This document shows positions 1 to 8,649 of a DNA stretch of 64,000 nt, one piece after another. The DNA is from JANQMY01 sp965228775 (GTDB lineage: Bacteria > Pseudomonadota > Alphaproteobacteria > JANQMY01): contig OZ245840.1 of NCBI GenBank assembly GCA_965228775.1, positions 3,968,001-4,032,000 on the forward strand, in the 5' to 3' direction. The stretch's first letter is position 1. Every line of letters starts with the position of its first letter. The translations under genes and the position numbers were made by a program. A model generated the notes under the pieces. That model did not search any database. It worked only from the letters and a program-made list of their open reading frames with translations, and was not told the DNA's origin.

Positions 1-440
1 TCGATAAAGTAGGCAACTTCGAATGCTCCCAAGCCGCTTGGTAAGGGCGCGTCCGGATCACTAGACGTGAATGTGATCGAAAACGTGCTGGGAGATTTTT
101 CGACTTTGAGCCCTATGGGGCCGACGAGCGGCTTGAATAGTGCCAGTCGGTCAGCGCCCATTTCCATGTTTGGACTGCAGGAAAAGGCATAAACAGCGAC
201 ATTGTACGGAACATGAGCCTGCGCTTTGCCGAGGCTCAATGGCAAGCCGGGGCGTTTCGCTTCGGCGGCGATGGCATGCCAAATAGCATAGTGTTCCGTT
301 GCTGTAATGCGGGCTTCTTCATCCCGAAATGAATCGAGAGGCAAGCCGACACGTCGCAGCACCTTATCCGGTGAAATTTTGAGTGCCGCGCAGGCTTTCC
401 GTGTCGCGGGAACGAAGGGGTATTTGTCCTTGATCGTCAT
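1..440 (-). CDS. AraC-family transcriptional regulator, N-terminal part (runs off window)
   Basis: Reading the minus strand from the ATG at 440 gives 146 open codons up to the window edge with no stop. The protein begins MTIKDKYPFVPATRKACAAL and continues with a ligand-binding region of the kind found at the N-terminus of OruR/ArgR-like AraC regulators (Arabinose_bd, PF12625): an N-terminal helical part with LRRVGLPLDSF, then HYAIWHAIAAEA and a beta-rich segment. The two C-terminal AraC helix-turn-helix motifs would lie outside the window. It is divergent from the MFS gene at 843, so it may control that transporter; this is inference from position only. Confidence 0.72.
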   Translation of the reverse strand, partial: MTIKDKYPFVPATRKACAALKISPDKVLRRVGLPLDSFRDEEARITATEHYAIWHAIAAEAKRPGLPLSLGKAQAHVPYNVAVYAFSCSPNMEMGADRLALFKPLVGPIGLKVEKSPSTFSITFTSSDPDAPLPSGLGAFEVAYFI

Positions 441-842
441 TGGCCTGTTTCGGCGTTTTCATCCCAGTTTTTGTTGATCAATTTTCTCGCCAGCCGGACC
501 ATGGGTCCAGGCTCGCCAGGCACAGATACTCCTTGTGGCACATTTTGTTATGGGTTTGGCGCGTTTTGCAAGTAAAGATGTGCTCACCTGTTTGGTTTGG
601 CCGTTTCTCACCAAGGATGTCGCAGCGCTTTGGTGTGGCCGGACAAATAAGGGAAGACGATTAATGGCAAGCTCATTATGTCCGGCGATAGAGGATGTGA
701 AAGACTCTTCCGTTGTCTGAAAATGGGCCCCGGATTGTGATCACAAATGCGATGAATCTGTCCCTAGTCTTGCCAGTATTTTTCTGCTGACAGCAACGTC
801 TCCCCTTAACGCGGACATTGCCGCGCATGTTAGGGGACCAAA
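441..842. other. Intergenic region between AraC gene and MFS gene
   Basis: About 400 bases with no convincing gene. Short open frames exist (for example 440-664 plus) but have no good ribosome site and no recognisable protein. The only structured element I see is the 12-bp palindrome at 735-746. Promoters for the two divergent flanking genes must lie here. Confidence 0.5.
735..746. promoter_or_regulatory. Perfect 12-bp palindrome, possible operator
   Basis: TTGTGATCACAA is perfectly self-complementary and lies 97 bases before the MFS start codon, in the region shared with the AraC gene. The half-site TTGTGA resembles a CRP/FNR half-site, but there is no 4-6 base spacer, so a CRP site is unlikely; GntR- or other HTH-type dimers bind such compact palindromes. 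Function is inferred only. Confidence 0.35.
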
Positions 843-2189
843 ATGGAACAGCCAAAACTTAGTCAACCGTCGACTGCGTCGACTCAGACGCTTCGTCAAC
901 GTGCGGACCGGTTGCGGTTGTCCCTCGAAAGCTCATCGGGCACCTATTTTTTGGGGCTGTTGTTTCTCGTTTCGGTCTTCAATTTTCTGGATCGGCAAGT
1001 TCTCTCGATCGTTCAAGAACAGATCAAGGTTGATCTAAGCCTGTCGGACGGACAACTCGGGTATTTGGCACTGGGGTTTGGGCTCATGCATGCGGCCTGT
1101 GCATTGCCTATCGGTCGCGTGGCAGACCGTGTGCCGCGTAAAACGGTTTTGGTGGGCTGTCTCACCGTTTGGAGTTCGTTCACGGTCTTCTGTGGCCTGG
1201 CGACGAACTACGTCCAACTACTCCTTATGCGGATGGGTGTTGCTTTTGGCGAAGCAGGTGTCACGCCCACAACGTATTCCATGATATCCGACAAATTCCC
1301 TTTGAGCCGCCGAGCTACAGCGATTTCGGTGTGTAGTGCCGGGATTCCCGTTGGGTTGATGCTGTCTCTTTTTCTTGGCGGAATCATCGCAGAAAATTTT
1401 GGGTGGCGGCTGACATTTGTCGTGTTTGGTCTTCCAGGAGTTCTATTGGCGGCCGTTTTCTACTTCACCGTCAAAGCGCCAGAGCGCGGGGAGGCGGATG
1501 GCATAAAAGAAGTTTCTAGTGCGAGCTTCAAATCAACATTCACTCATCTTTTAGCAACGCGCACTTTCCTTTTGGTCCTGATTGGATCGGGTGTAAAAGC
1601 ATTCGCCACAAACAGCGTCATGCAGTGGATGCCGTCTTTCTATATTCGCAAGTTCGATCTCAGCATGGCGGAAGTGGGCATCACATTGGGGCCGATTATC
1701 GGAATTGTCGGCCTGGTGAGCCTGGTGGGAGCTTCTTACATTGCGGACCGCTTGTCTGAGAAGGACATACGTTGGTATTCCTGGATCATCACCGGGGCCA
1801 TGATCACGGCATTCCCATTCCTCTATTTGTCACTGGTAACTGGGAACTACGCGCTATCCCTGGTGTTCTTCGGATTTGCTGTCTTCTGCGGAAATTCGAT
1901 GCTGGGGATCTCGAATGCGCTGATCCAAAGCACGGCACCCGTTCAGATGCGCGGAATGGCATCGGCCATGAAGACCGTCGCATTGAGTTTTGTGGGATAC
2001 GGCATCGGTGGTGCCGCGGTCGGACAATTGAGCGATATGTTTGCAACGGGCGTCCCTGGCGAGGGTCTTCAAACTGCTCTCATTATTGCGTCAGTGACAC
2101 ATCTGATTGCAGGCGGCATTTTCTGGTTAAGCGCCTCAAGCCTGCGCCGGGATGTGGACGCCGCAAAAAAATCGTCGAGCGCCGGATAA
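843..2189 (+). CDS. MFS transporter, spinster-like
   Basis: A 448-residue inner-membrane carrier of the major facilitator superfamily. FNFLDRQ at residues 46-52 and GRVADRVPRK at 91-100 (the loop 2-3 signature) match the spinster-like group common in catabolic clusters of alphaproteobacteria. About 12 hydrophobic segments are visible, with a central loop near residues 215-235 (APERGEADGIKE). The start ATG at 843 follows an AGGGGA-type ribosome site. It heads a plus-strand pair with the NTF2-like gene at 2227. The substrate is unknown; an organic acid or breakdown product of the neighbouring pathway is likely. Confidence 0.85.
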   Translation: MEQPKLSQPSTASTQTLRQRADRLRLSLESSSGTYFLGLLFLVSVFNFLDRQVLSIVQEQIKVDLSLSDGQLGYLALGFGLMHAACALPIGRVADRVPRKTVLVGCLTVWSSFTVFCGLATNYVQLLLMRMGVAFGEAGVTPTTYSMISDKFPLSRRATAISVCSAGIPVGLMLSLFLGGIIAENFGWRLTFVVFGLPGVLLAAVFYFTVKAPERGEADGIKEVSSASFKSTFTHLLATRTFLLVLIGSGVKAFATNSVMQWMPSFYIRKFDLSMAEVGITLGPIIGIVGLVSLVGASYIADRLSEKDIRWYSWIITGAMITAFPFLYLSLVTGNYALSLVFFGFAVFCGNSMLGISNALIQSTAPVQMRGMASAMKTVALSFVGYGIGGAAVGQLSDMFATGVPGEGLQTALIIASVTHLIAGGIFWLSASSLRRDVDAAKKSSSAG

Positions 2190-2226
2190 GCCATAAAACC
2201 AAGAGAATGTAACAGCAGTTAGGCCG

Positions 2227-2724
2227 ATGATATTGTTTAGGTATTTATTGATAGTGGGAATTTCGACCACGTTCTTCGTGTCCAGAGTATCGGCGAATGA
2301 TATGGCCGACCTTCGGGCGGCCTGTTTAGAAACCGCCCATCGCTATTTTGTTGCGCTGGACAGCCGCAATGCGGAGAGCTTCGCGGCATTGTTCACGGAC
2401 GATGCGAAGCTTGTATTGCCGCGGCGGTCCATGTCCGGCAAAGAGGAGATCAAGGGGTACCTGGAAGCGTCGGCAGGTGGACGGCGCACGTTTCATCATC
2501 TGACAACGAGCCAGATCGATATTGTCGGCGATGGTACGGCCAAGGGGACGATCTATGTGCTGCTCAATTTGACCATTGAAGCGAATGACGCTTCCGGGCA
2601 AACACAGACGGCCCTTGTGAGCGGTACGTACCATGATGAATATGCGATAGACGGCGGTGTGTGCAGGATTAAGAACCGTAAGCTGGAAGTTGCGATCGTC
2701 AATCCGGTTCCGAGCCAGCCGTAA
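2227..2724 (+). CDS. Exported NTF2/SnoaL-like protein
   Basis: 165 residues with a cleavable signal peptide (about residues 1-23, cleavage after VSA) followed by a SnoaL/DUF4440-type fold: an N-terminal helix with CLETAHRYFVALDSRNAESF, then FTDDAKLVLP and a strand-rich C-terminal half. Family members include small isomerases, dehydratases and ligand-binding proteins; the active-site residues cannot be assigned here. It lies 37 bases after the MFS gene and converges with the Fe-ADH gene at 2745. A periplasmic accessory role in the pathway is inference. Confidence 0.7.
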   Translation: MILFRYLLIVGISTTFFVSRVSANDMADLRAACLETAHRYFVALDSRNAESFAALFTDDAKLVLPRRSMSGKEEIKGYLEASAGGRRTFHHLTTSQIDIVGDGTAKGTIYVLLNLTIEANDASGQTQTALVSGTYHDEYAIDGGVCRIKNRKLEVAIVNPVPSQP

Positions 2725-2744
2725 GAGCGGCGCGCCCGTTTTCC

Positions 2745-3941
2745 TCAGCTTGCCTCCGCCAGGGCGAGCACCTGTCTTACGTCCTTCGCGGTTTCTAAGG
2801 GGCGGAGATTGAACTTCGTAAGGAGCGGATGATCCAGCGCCAGGGGTGCCATTTCATCCAATTGTTTGTCTGTAATGCCCAAATCCGCGAAGGTGGTTGG
2901 CATATCCAGCTTGTGAAGCAGCTCCGCCAGGATTTCATGGAAGGGTTCATTTAGGCGGCCAAGGAGTTTCTTGATGGCGGTGTGTTGTTCCTCCGCATGC
3001 CCCTCGAGCCACTTTGCTTGCGCAAGCATCAGTATGCAGGCCACGTCACTATGGCCTACCGATGCGTATGGCCCGACAATGTGCACCATCCAGTGGCTGA
3101 ACCCGTGGATGGCCGACATCTGACCGATACCGCAATAAGATGTCGCCAATTGGCAAAGATGCATGGCCTCACGATCCTGCCGGTCCTCTTTTAAGCGCGG
3201 AAGGTTTTCGACGTAGAGCTTGATGGCCTGTTCCGCGAGTACACTTGCAATCGGATGGGCGCGCGCGGAACATCTCGTATTGATTGCGTGATCCAACCCC
3301 CTTATGGCCGTGGACATCAGGAGTTTTTCCGGTGTGAGGGCCACGATGTCAGGGTCGTAGATAATCGCTTTTGGCGCGCCGCCGACCACCCGGTACCGTG
3401 CCTTTAAGTTTGTGTCTTCATCGACCGGCGTGGAGCCGGACGTCCACTCGGCAGTCGCCATGGTCGTTGGAATATAGATCTGGCGGATGGTGGGCACTGT
3501 TTTGGCGCCGGGGATGATGTCTGAAAAGTCTGGTTTCACCCGGGACTGAAGACCCAGCAATTCTTGTTTGTCATAACAGTCTTCCGTCAAACACAGTTGA
3601 GCGACTTTGCATAAGTCCATGACAGAGCCGCCGCCGATGCCCAAAATCAAATCGGCTTGCGCATCACGCGCCGCCTCGGCGGCGGCGATCACATCCAATA
3701 GCGGTGCATGTTCGCCGACGCGATCCGTCAGCCCAACGAACTTTTCGCCAAGGCAAGCCTCCACCTTCCGTACAATGTCTGTTTTCGTGTTCACGCTTCT
3801 GGAAGACACGACAAAGACACGGTGGAAGCCTTTGTCCTCCAGGTACCATGGAAGTATTTTTGTTGCGTCCACATTGTGGAAAACGTCTTCATATTCCGCG
3901 AAACGGAAATGATGTTCGTGTTGTTCTGCAAGCTGACCCAT
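2745..3941 (-). CDS. Iron-containing alcohol dehydrogenase family protein (copy 1)
   Basis: 398 residues of the group III (Fe-ADH / maleylacetate reductase) family, with the nucleotide-binding motif GGGSVMD at residues 103-109. Histidines 218, 283, 287 and 297 match the family's metal and catalytic histidines in spacing (4 and 10 residues between the last three). The usual metal Asp four residues before the first His is Arg214, with Asp217 directly before the His, as in maleylacetate-reductase-like relatives, so metal use is uncertain. The expected reaction is NAD(P)-dependent alcohol/aldehyde or keto-acid reduction or oxidation. Start ATG at 3941 has an AGGA site. It is divergent from the PQQ dehydrogenase and has a close paralogue at 43148. 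Confidence 0.82.
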   Translation of the reverse strand: MGQLAEQHEHHFRFAEYEDVFHNVDATKILPWYLEDKGFHRVFVVSSRSVNTKTDIVRKVEACLGEKFVGLTDRVGEHAPLLDVIAAAEAARDAQADLILGIGGGSVMDLCKVAQLCLTEDCYDKQELLGLQSRVKPDFSDIIPGAKTVPTIRQIYIPTTMATAEWTSGSTPVDEDTNLKARYRVVGGAPKAIIYDPDIVALTPEKLLMSTAIRGLDHAINTRCSARAHPIASVLAEQAIKLYVENLPRLKEDRQDREAMHLCQLATSYCGIGQMSAIHGFSHWMVHIVGPYASVGHSDVACILMLAQAKWLEGHAEEQHTAIKKLLGRLNEPFHEILAELLHKLDMPTTFADLGITDKQLDEMAPLALDHPLLTKFNLRPLETAKDVRQVLALAEAS

Positions 3942-3952
3942 CTGTCCTCACG

Positions 3953-3962
3953 CCAACGTTGG
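3953..3962. promoter_or_regulatory. 10-bp palindrome in divergent promoter region
   Basis: CCAACGTTGG lies 12 bases before the Fe-ADH start and about 180 bases before the PQQ dehydrogenase start. It could be an operator for the divergent pair, but a 10-bp palindrome can arise by chance and I see no second copy. Confidence 0.2.
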
Positions 3963-4138
3963 TGACTCATTCGGCGTGCGAATGATGGGAATTCTGTCCG
4001 TCCGATATCAAGCAAGACCAATCAACAGGCGGCATTCATCGCGGTTGTGATGACTTGTGGAAATCGCTCACATGCATTTTGCGGCAGGCTCGAAAGCGTG
4101 GAATTGTGATCGGCAAAATGAGGGAGCATTTCGTGACC

Positions 4139-6286
4139 ATGAGGGGCATCATACTGGCAATCTGCGTTTCTTGCTTGGCGGCGGGATGTTCAGAGCCGGA
4201 GACAAAGGTTTCCAGCGTTTCAGAGATTGAGGCTCCTGCAGGAAATGTCGCTGCGACCCCGTCCGGTGAAGAACACGGAGAGTGGTTGCTCCACGGACTA
4301 TCCGGAGGCGAGCAGCGCTTTTCACCTCTGGACCAGATAAATGCTGCCACAATCGGCCGGTTGGGCCTTGCCTTTGAGTACGCCGATTTCATCGTTCGAG
4401 GGAACACGCATCGTGGTCCCGAAGCGACGCCGTTGATGGATGATGGCGTTCTCTATTTCACGGGCCCCTGGGACGTTGTGTATGCTCTCAACGCACGCAA
4501 TGGGCAAGAGATCTGGGTGTTCGACCCCGAGGTCGAAGGTGCGCGCGCACGGGTGACCTGCTGCGATGTGGTGAACCGCGGATTGGCGCTGGAAGGCGGT
4601 GCAGTTTTTGTTGCGACGACGGACGGTTATCTGATCGCGCTCAACAAACAGACTGGGGATGTGATCTGGAAGGTCGATACCTTCATAGAACGCGATAGCC
4701 CCCACACCATTACCGGCGCCCCTCGGCTGGCGGGTGATGTGATCGTCATCGGGAATGGCGGCGCGGAAATGGGGGTGCGGGGATACGTCACCGCATTCGA
4801 TATCAAAACCGGCGAATTCAGATGGCGCTTCTTTACTGTGCCTGGGCCGGGGCCGGACGAAACGCCGGACATCACGTTGGCGCGCAAAACCTGGAGCGAT
4901 CAGACCCCATGGGATCATGGCGGGGGCGGCACCGTATGGGACTCGATGGTCTATGAGGAAGCGACCGATACCATCTATGTGGGTGTCGGTAATGGAAGCC
5001 CTTGGCCTGGTTGGAAGCGAGGTGAAGGCAAATTGAACGACAATTTGTATTTGTCCTCGATCGTCGCGCTGGATGCCGAAACCGGCCTCGCCAAATGGCA
5101 CTACCAAACGACACCCGGGGATAGTTGGGACTATACGGCGACCCAGCACATGGTTTTGGCGGATATCGCCTGGCAGGGGGAAAGCCGCCCAGTGATCATG
5201 CAGGCACCCAAAAATGGGTTCTTTTATGTACTGGACCGCCGGACAGGAGAGCTACTTTCCGCGGAACCCTTCGTGCCAGTGTCTTGGGCAAGCCATGTGG
5301 ACATGCAAACTGGCCGCCCGGTCCTGACGGAGAACGCTGATTATTCCAAACAGCCACGGGTAATATCGCCTGGTCCGGGGGGCGGACATAACTGGCCGCC
5401 CATGTCGTTCAGTCCACAGACAGGTTTGGTCTACATTCCGACTTTAGAGTTTTCGTCAAAGTTCACGACACTTGACGACGGCGAGGGATACCAGCCGAAC
5501 AATCGAAACACTAAGGCACTTTCCACAATCGCGACCAGCAAAGATGCTGATCTAACAGAAGGTCTGCCGCCAATCGTGCTCAAGTCTCACATCGTCGGAT
5601 GGGACCCGAATGCCGGTAAGCCGAGGTGGAAAAGCGAAGCTCAGACGATCGGGGCCGGTGGTGTGTTGACGACGGCCGGGAATCTGGTTTTTGCCGGAAG
5701 CGCAGATGGTTTTCTGAACATTTTTAACGCGGAAACGGGAGAGTTGGTCCGCGCTGTTCAAATAGGAACCGCGATTATGGCGCCCCCAATGTCATATGAG
5801 CTTGATGGCAAGCAATATATTGCCGTTCAGGCTGGCGCGGGAGGTGTGGGGCTGCGGGCATTCGTTCCGGGAAGTGCGGCGCGGAAGTTTGTTAATTCGG
5901 AACGTCTGTTGGTTTTCCAGCTGGATGGCGGCGACGTGTCCCTGCCGCCTCCACTCGAAAAACCGGTTGAGAACGATATCCCCACTGGCTTGCCAACAGA
6001 TCCGGAGACACTCGCGCTTGGTGAGAAGAAATTCAAACGCTATTGCGTTCGCTGTCATCTGCCCCGGAATGTGCCTAGCGGTTACCCCAATCTGTGGAAC
6101 ATGTCTCCAACCACCGACGAAAATTTTGACGATATCGTCCTGAATGGTGCGTATGCCTATGCCGGAATGGCAGGCTTCGGCGATTTGTTGACGGCCGAAG
6201 ATGCTTTGGCGATGCGCGCCTATATCGCGGAAGACCGGCGCAAGGTTCAAAAAGGTGCGAAGCCTGGCGAGACGGAAGCTCATTGA
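4139..6286 (+). CDS. PQQ-dependent quinohaemoprotein dehydrogenase, lipoprotein
   Basis: About 715 residues from the ATG at 4139, chosen because AGGGAG lies 12 bases before it and it gives a lipoprotein signal MRGIILAICVSCLAAGC; ATGs at 4055 and 4118 are in frame but lack a site. The beta-propeller carries the vicinal cysteine pair Cys141-Cys142 (ARVTCCDVVNRG) that sits over PQQ, PGDSWDYTATQ, and repeated tryptophan-docking motifs. A C-terminal cytochrome c domain has CVRCH at about 636-640 and a methionine in AYAGMAGFGD. It would oxidise an alcohol or aldehyde in the periplasm and pass electrons to cytochrome c or quinone. It heads the 4139-11937 plus-strand gene run. Confidence 0.88.
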   Translation: MRGIILAICVSCLAAGCSEPETKVSSVSEIEAPAGNVAATPSGEEHGEWLLHGLSGGEQRFSPLDQINAATIGRLGLAFEYADFIVRGNTHRGPEATPLMDDGVLYFTGPWDVVYALNARNGQEIWVFDPEVEGARARVTCCDVVNRGLALEGGAVFVATTDGYLIALNKQTGDVIWKVDTFIERDSPHTITGAPRLAGDVIVIGNGGAEMGVRGYVTAFDIKTGEFRWRFFTVPGPGPDETPDITLARKTWSDQTPWDHGGGGTVWDSMVYEEATDTIYVGVGNGSPWPGWKRGEGKLNDNLYLSSIVALDAETGLAKWHYQTTPGDSWDYTATQHMVLADIAWQGESRPVIMQAPKNGFFYVLDRRTGELLSAEPFVPVSWASHVDMQTGRPVLTENADYSKQPRVISPGPGGGHNWPPMSFSPQTGLVYIPTLEFSSKFTTLDDGEGYQPNNRNTKALSTIATSKDADLTEGLPPIVLKSHIVGWDPNAGKPRWKSEAQTIGAGGVLTTAGNLVFAGSADGFLNIFNAETGELVRAVQIGTAIMAPPMSYELDGKQYIAVQAGAGGVGLRAFVPGSAARKFVNSERLLVFQLDGGDVSLPPPLEKPVENDIPTGLPTDPETLALGEKKFKRYCVRCHLPRNVPSGYPNLWNMSPTTDENFDDIVLNGAYAYAGMAGFGDLLTAEDALAMRAYIAEDRRKVQKGAKPGETEAH

Positions 6287-6325
6287 TTTCCAGCTTGCAC
6301 CGTTCACCCCTATGGGAGCAGTATC

Positions 6326-8038
6326 ATGAGCGAACATGATTTAGTGATTCGAAATGGCGCCATCATCGACGGAACCGGGGAGTCCCGGCAGGAAGGGGAC
6401 GTTGCCGTTCGTGACGGTGTGATTACCGAGGTCGGAAAAGTTGATGGCCGGGGTAAGCGCGAAATCCAAGCCGACGGCAGACTGATCCAGCCGGGATTTG
6501 TGGACATTCATACGCATTATGACGGTCAAGCAACGTGGGATGCTCAACTGGCCCCTTCGAGTTGGCATGGGGTGACCACTGTTGTTACCGGCAACTGCGG
6601 TGTTGGGTTTGCGCCTGTGAAACCGTCGGATCGAGAACGATTGGTTCAGCTGATGGAGGGTGTAGAAGACATTCCGGGTACCGCCCTTCATGAAGGACTC
6701 CCGTGGACTTGGGAAAGCTTTGAAGAGTATCTCGATTGTTTGGAAAGTATGCCCCATGACATTGATTTGGCAGTGCAATTGCCTCACGCCGCGGTGCGTC
6801 TCTACGTCATGGGAGAGCGGGGTGCTTCACGTCAGCCCGCAACGCCCGAGGACATCGCGAAGATGTCCGAGATTGCGCGGTCCGCAGTGAATGCAGGTGC
6901 TATCGGGTTCTCTTCATCGCGCACAGTTCGTCACAAATCGTCACTTGGTGAGCCGACCCCGACTTTGGATGCGGAGTTCGATGAAATGATCGGCATCGCT
7001 GAAGCTATTGGCGGTACAGGCAAAGGCGTTCTGCAGTTGGTTAGTGACTTCACGGACTTTGAGTCCGAGTTCACTCTGGCCCGGGAAATGGGCCGGCGGT
7101 CTGGACGGCCGGTTTCCATTTCAGTTGGGCAAACGAGCAGCTTGCCACATCAATGGAAAAGACTTCTCGATGCCATGGAGCAGGCTAAGGAAGATGGTAT
7201 TAGCATCAAGGCGCAAGTCGGCGCCCGTCCAATTGGTGTCCTGGTCAGCCATTTGGCAACGGTCAATCCGTTTAAGTCTTGTCCAAGCTATCAAGCGCTT
7301 GAGGACCTGCCCTTTGCAGAACGGATCAACCGGCTTCGAGCGGACGAAACCAAGCAGCGGATACTAGACGAATATGAGGCAGTGGCGGACGGTTCGATCC
7401 TTAGATTTAAATGGCAGAACATGTTCCCACTGGGCGACCCGCCCAATTACGAGCCGGATCCATCCACATCGATTGAGGCCACAGCCAGTCGCTTGGGTGT
7501 TACGCCCAAGGCACATGCCTATGATTTGATGCTGGAGAAGGATGGAACGTCGCTGATTTACATGCCGATCATCAATTATGTGGATGGCAATCTCGAATGC
7601 GTTCGAGCGCAATTGACGCACGATATGTCTGTTCCCGGATTATCTGATGGTGGAGCGCATGTGGGCACGATCTGCGATGTCAGTTTCCCAACCACGTTGA
7701 TGATTTGGTGGGGACGCGACCGTCCTAAAGATCGGATACCGCTCGAGATGATCGTCCATAAGCAATCGCGCGCAACCGCCTTGGCGGTCGGTCTGAACGA
7801 TCGGGGGCTTTTGGCACCGGGCTATAAGGCGGACATCAATGTGATCGACTTTGACCGGCTTACGCTTCACGCGCCGCACGTTGTGACAGACTTACCGGCC
7901 GGCGGGCGGCGTTTCTTGCAAAAGGTAACGGGTATCGACCACACCTTTGTGTCAGGGGTCGAAGTGGCTAGCCATTCGGAGTCAACCGGGGCAACCCCCG
8001 GCCGGCTGCTACGCGGCGGCCGCGCGGCACCGCAGTAA
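6326..8038 (+). CDS. N-acyl-D-amino-acid-deacylase-like amidohydrolase (copy 1)
   Basis: 570 residues of the amidohydrolase superfamily, D-aminoacylase group (COG3653). IHTHYDGQATWD supplies His62 and His64, GNCGVGFAP supplies Cys91, and SDGGAHVGT supplies Asp441, matching metal ligands of D-aminoacylase. The two histidines that complete the Zn site in the characterised enzyme are not seen: the matching strands read LQLVSDF (236-242) and SISVGQ (264-269). The protein may therefore open a different amide, lactam or hydantoin-like bond. It follows the PQQ dehydrogenase by 39 bases. A near-twin lies at 27498-29216 on the other strand. Confidence 0.82.
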   Translation: MSEHDLVIRNGAIIDGTGESRQEGDVAVRDGVITEVGKVDGRGKREIQADGRLIQPGFVDIHTHYDGQATWDAQLAPSSWHGVTTVVTGNCGVGFAPVKPSDRERLVQLMEGVEDIPGTALHEGLPWTWESFEEYLDCLESMPHDIDLAVQLPHAAVRLYVMGERGASRQPATPEDIAKMSEIARSAVNAGAIGFSSSRTVRHKSSLGEPTPTLDAEFDEMIGIAEAIGGTGKGVLQLVSDFTDFESEFTLAREMGRRSGRPVSISVGQTSSLPHQWKRLLDAMEQAKEDGISIKAQVGARPIGVLVSHLATVNPFKSCPSYQALEDLPFAERINRLRADETKQRILDEYEAVADGSILRFKWQNMFPLGDPPNYEPDPSTSIEATASRLGVTPKAHAYDLMLEKDGTSLIYMPIINYVDGNLECVRAQLTHDMSVPGLSDGGAHVGTICDVSFPTTLMIWWGRDRPKDRIPLEMIVHKQSRATALAVGLNDRGLLAPGYKADINVIDFDRLTLHAPHVVTDLPAGGRRFLQKVTGIDHTFVSGVEVASHSESTGATPGRLLRGGRAAPQ

Positions 8039-8057
8039 GTCGGTCGGCCTGACCAGC

Positions 8058-8091
8058 GCTTGGCGCAATACGTTATAGGCTTGGCGCGATA
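8058..8091. repeat. Direct repeat of 13 bp, 21-bp period
   Basis: GCTTGGCGCAATA at 8058-8070 and GCTTGGCGCGATA at 8079-8091 differ at one base and are two helical turns apart. They lie between the amidohydrolase stop and the molybdenum-hydroxylase start, so they could be tandem regulator sites for the 8191 gene pair; this is inferred from spacing. Confidence 0.4.
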
Positions 8092-8190
8092 GGCAAGAGC
8101 GTACGGAGAGGGGCGCATTAAATTTACTTCCAGGCTGGTTGTCCTTTTGGGAGATGACCGGCGCCGCGAAGGCAATGATGGGAGCGCTCC

Positions 8191-8649
8191 TTGGTCACTT
8201 TTACTCTTAACGGTCAGAAGATCGCCTTCGATGGCGATCAAGACATGCCGTTGCTTTGGTATATCCGCGATGAGGCACAGCTAACAGGCACAAAGTATGG
8301 CTGCGGAGTCGCGGCATGTGGTGCCTGCACTGTTTTGGCCGACGGCATACCAATACGCTCCTGTTCGACGGCTGTTGCGGCTGTCGAAGGACAATCGGTC
8401 AAGACCATAGAGGGGCTTGAAACCGAAACGGAAAAGGCGGTTCAAGCCGCTTGGCGTGAGTTGGAGGTTGCTCAATGTGGATACTGCCAATCCGGCCAAA
8501 TCATGTCGGCAACCGCATTGCTCTTGGAAAACCAAAATCCGACGGACGACGACATTAACACAGCGATGGACGGTAACCTTTGCCGCTGTGCCACCTACCA
8601 CCGCATTCGAGCCGCGATCCATAATGCGGCTAAAAGGCAGACGGGGTGA
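8191..8649 (+). CDS. 2Fe-2S subunit of xanthine-oxidase-family (IorA-like) enzyme
   Basis: 152 residues with two [2Fe-2S] domains. The plant-ferredoxin-type domain has Cys38, Cys43, Cys46 and Cys58 (YGCGVAACGACTVL); the helical domain has Cys96, Cys99, Cys131 and Cys133 (QCGYCQSGQ and LCRCATYHRI). This is the electron-transfer subunit that pairs with the molybdopterin subunit downstream, as in isoquinoline 1-oxidoreductase and related two-subunit hydroxylases or aldehyde oxidases. The start is TTG at 8191, chosen because GGAG at 8181-8184 is well placed and no in-frame ATG precedes the ferredoxin fold. The stop overlaps the GTG start of the next gene. Confidence 0.9.
   Translation: MVTFTLNGQKIAFDGDQDMPLLWYIRDEAQLTGTKYGCGVAACGACTVLADGIPIRSCSTAVAAVEGQSVKTIEGLETETEKAVQAAWRELEVAQCGYCQSGQIMSATALLLENQNPTDDDINTAMDGNLCRCATYHRIRAAIHNAAKRQTG

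Noticed and set aside
440..664. 74-codon plus-strand open frame starting at the AraC start
   Set aside because: No ribosome site, no recognisable protein, and it overlaps the divergent regulatory region.
4322..5149. 275-codon minus-strand open frame
   Set aside because: Complementary-strand shadow of the PQQ dehydrogenase gene, with Arg/His-rich composition typical of such frames.
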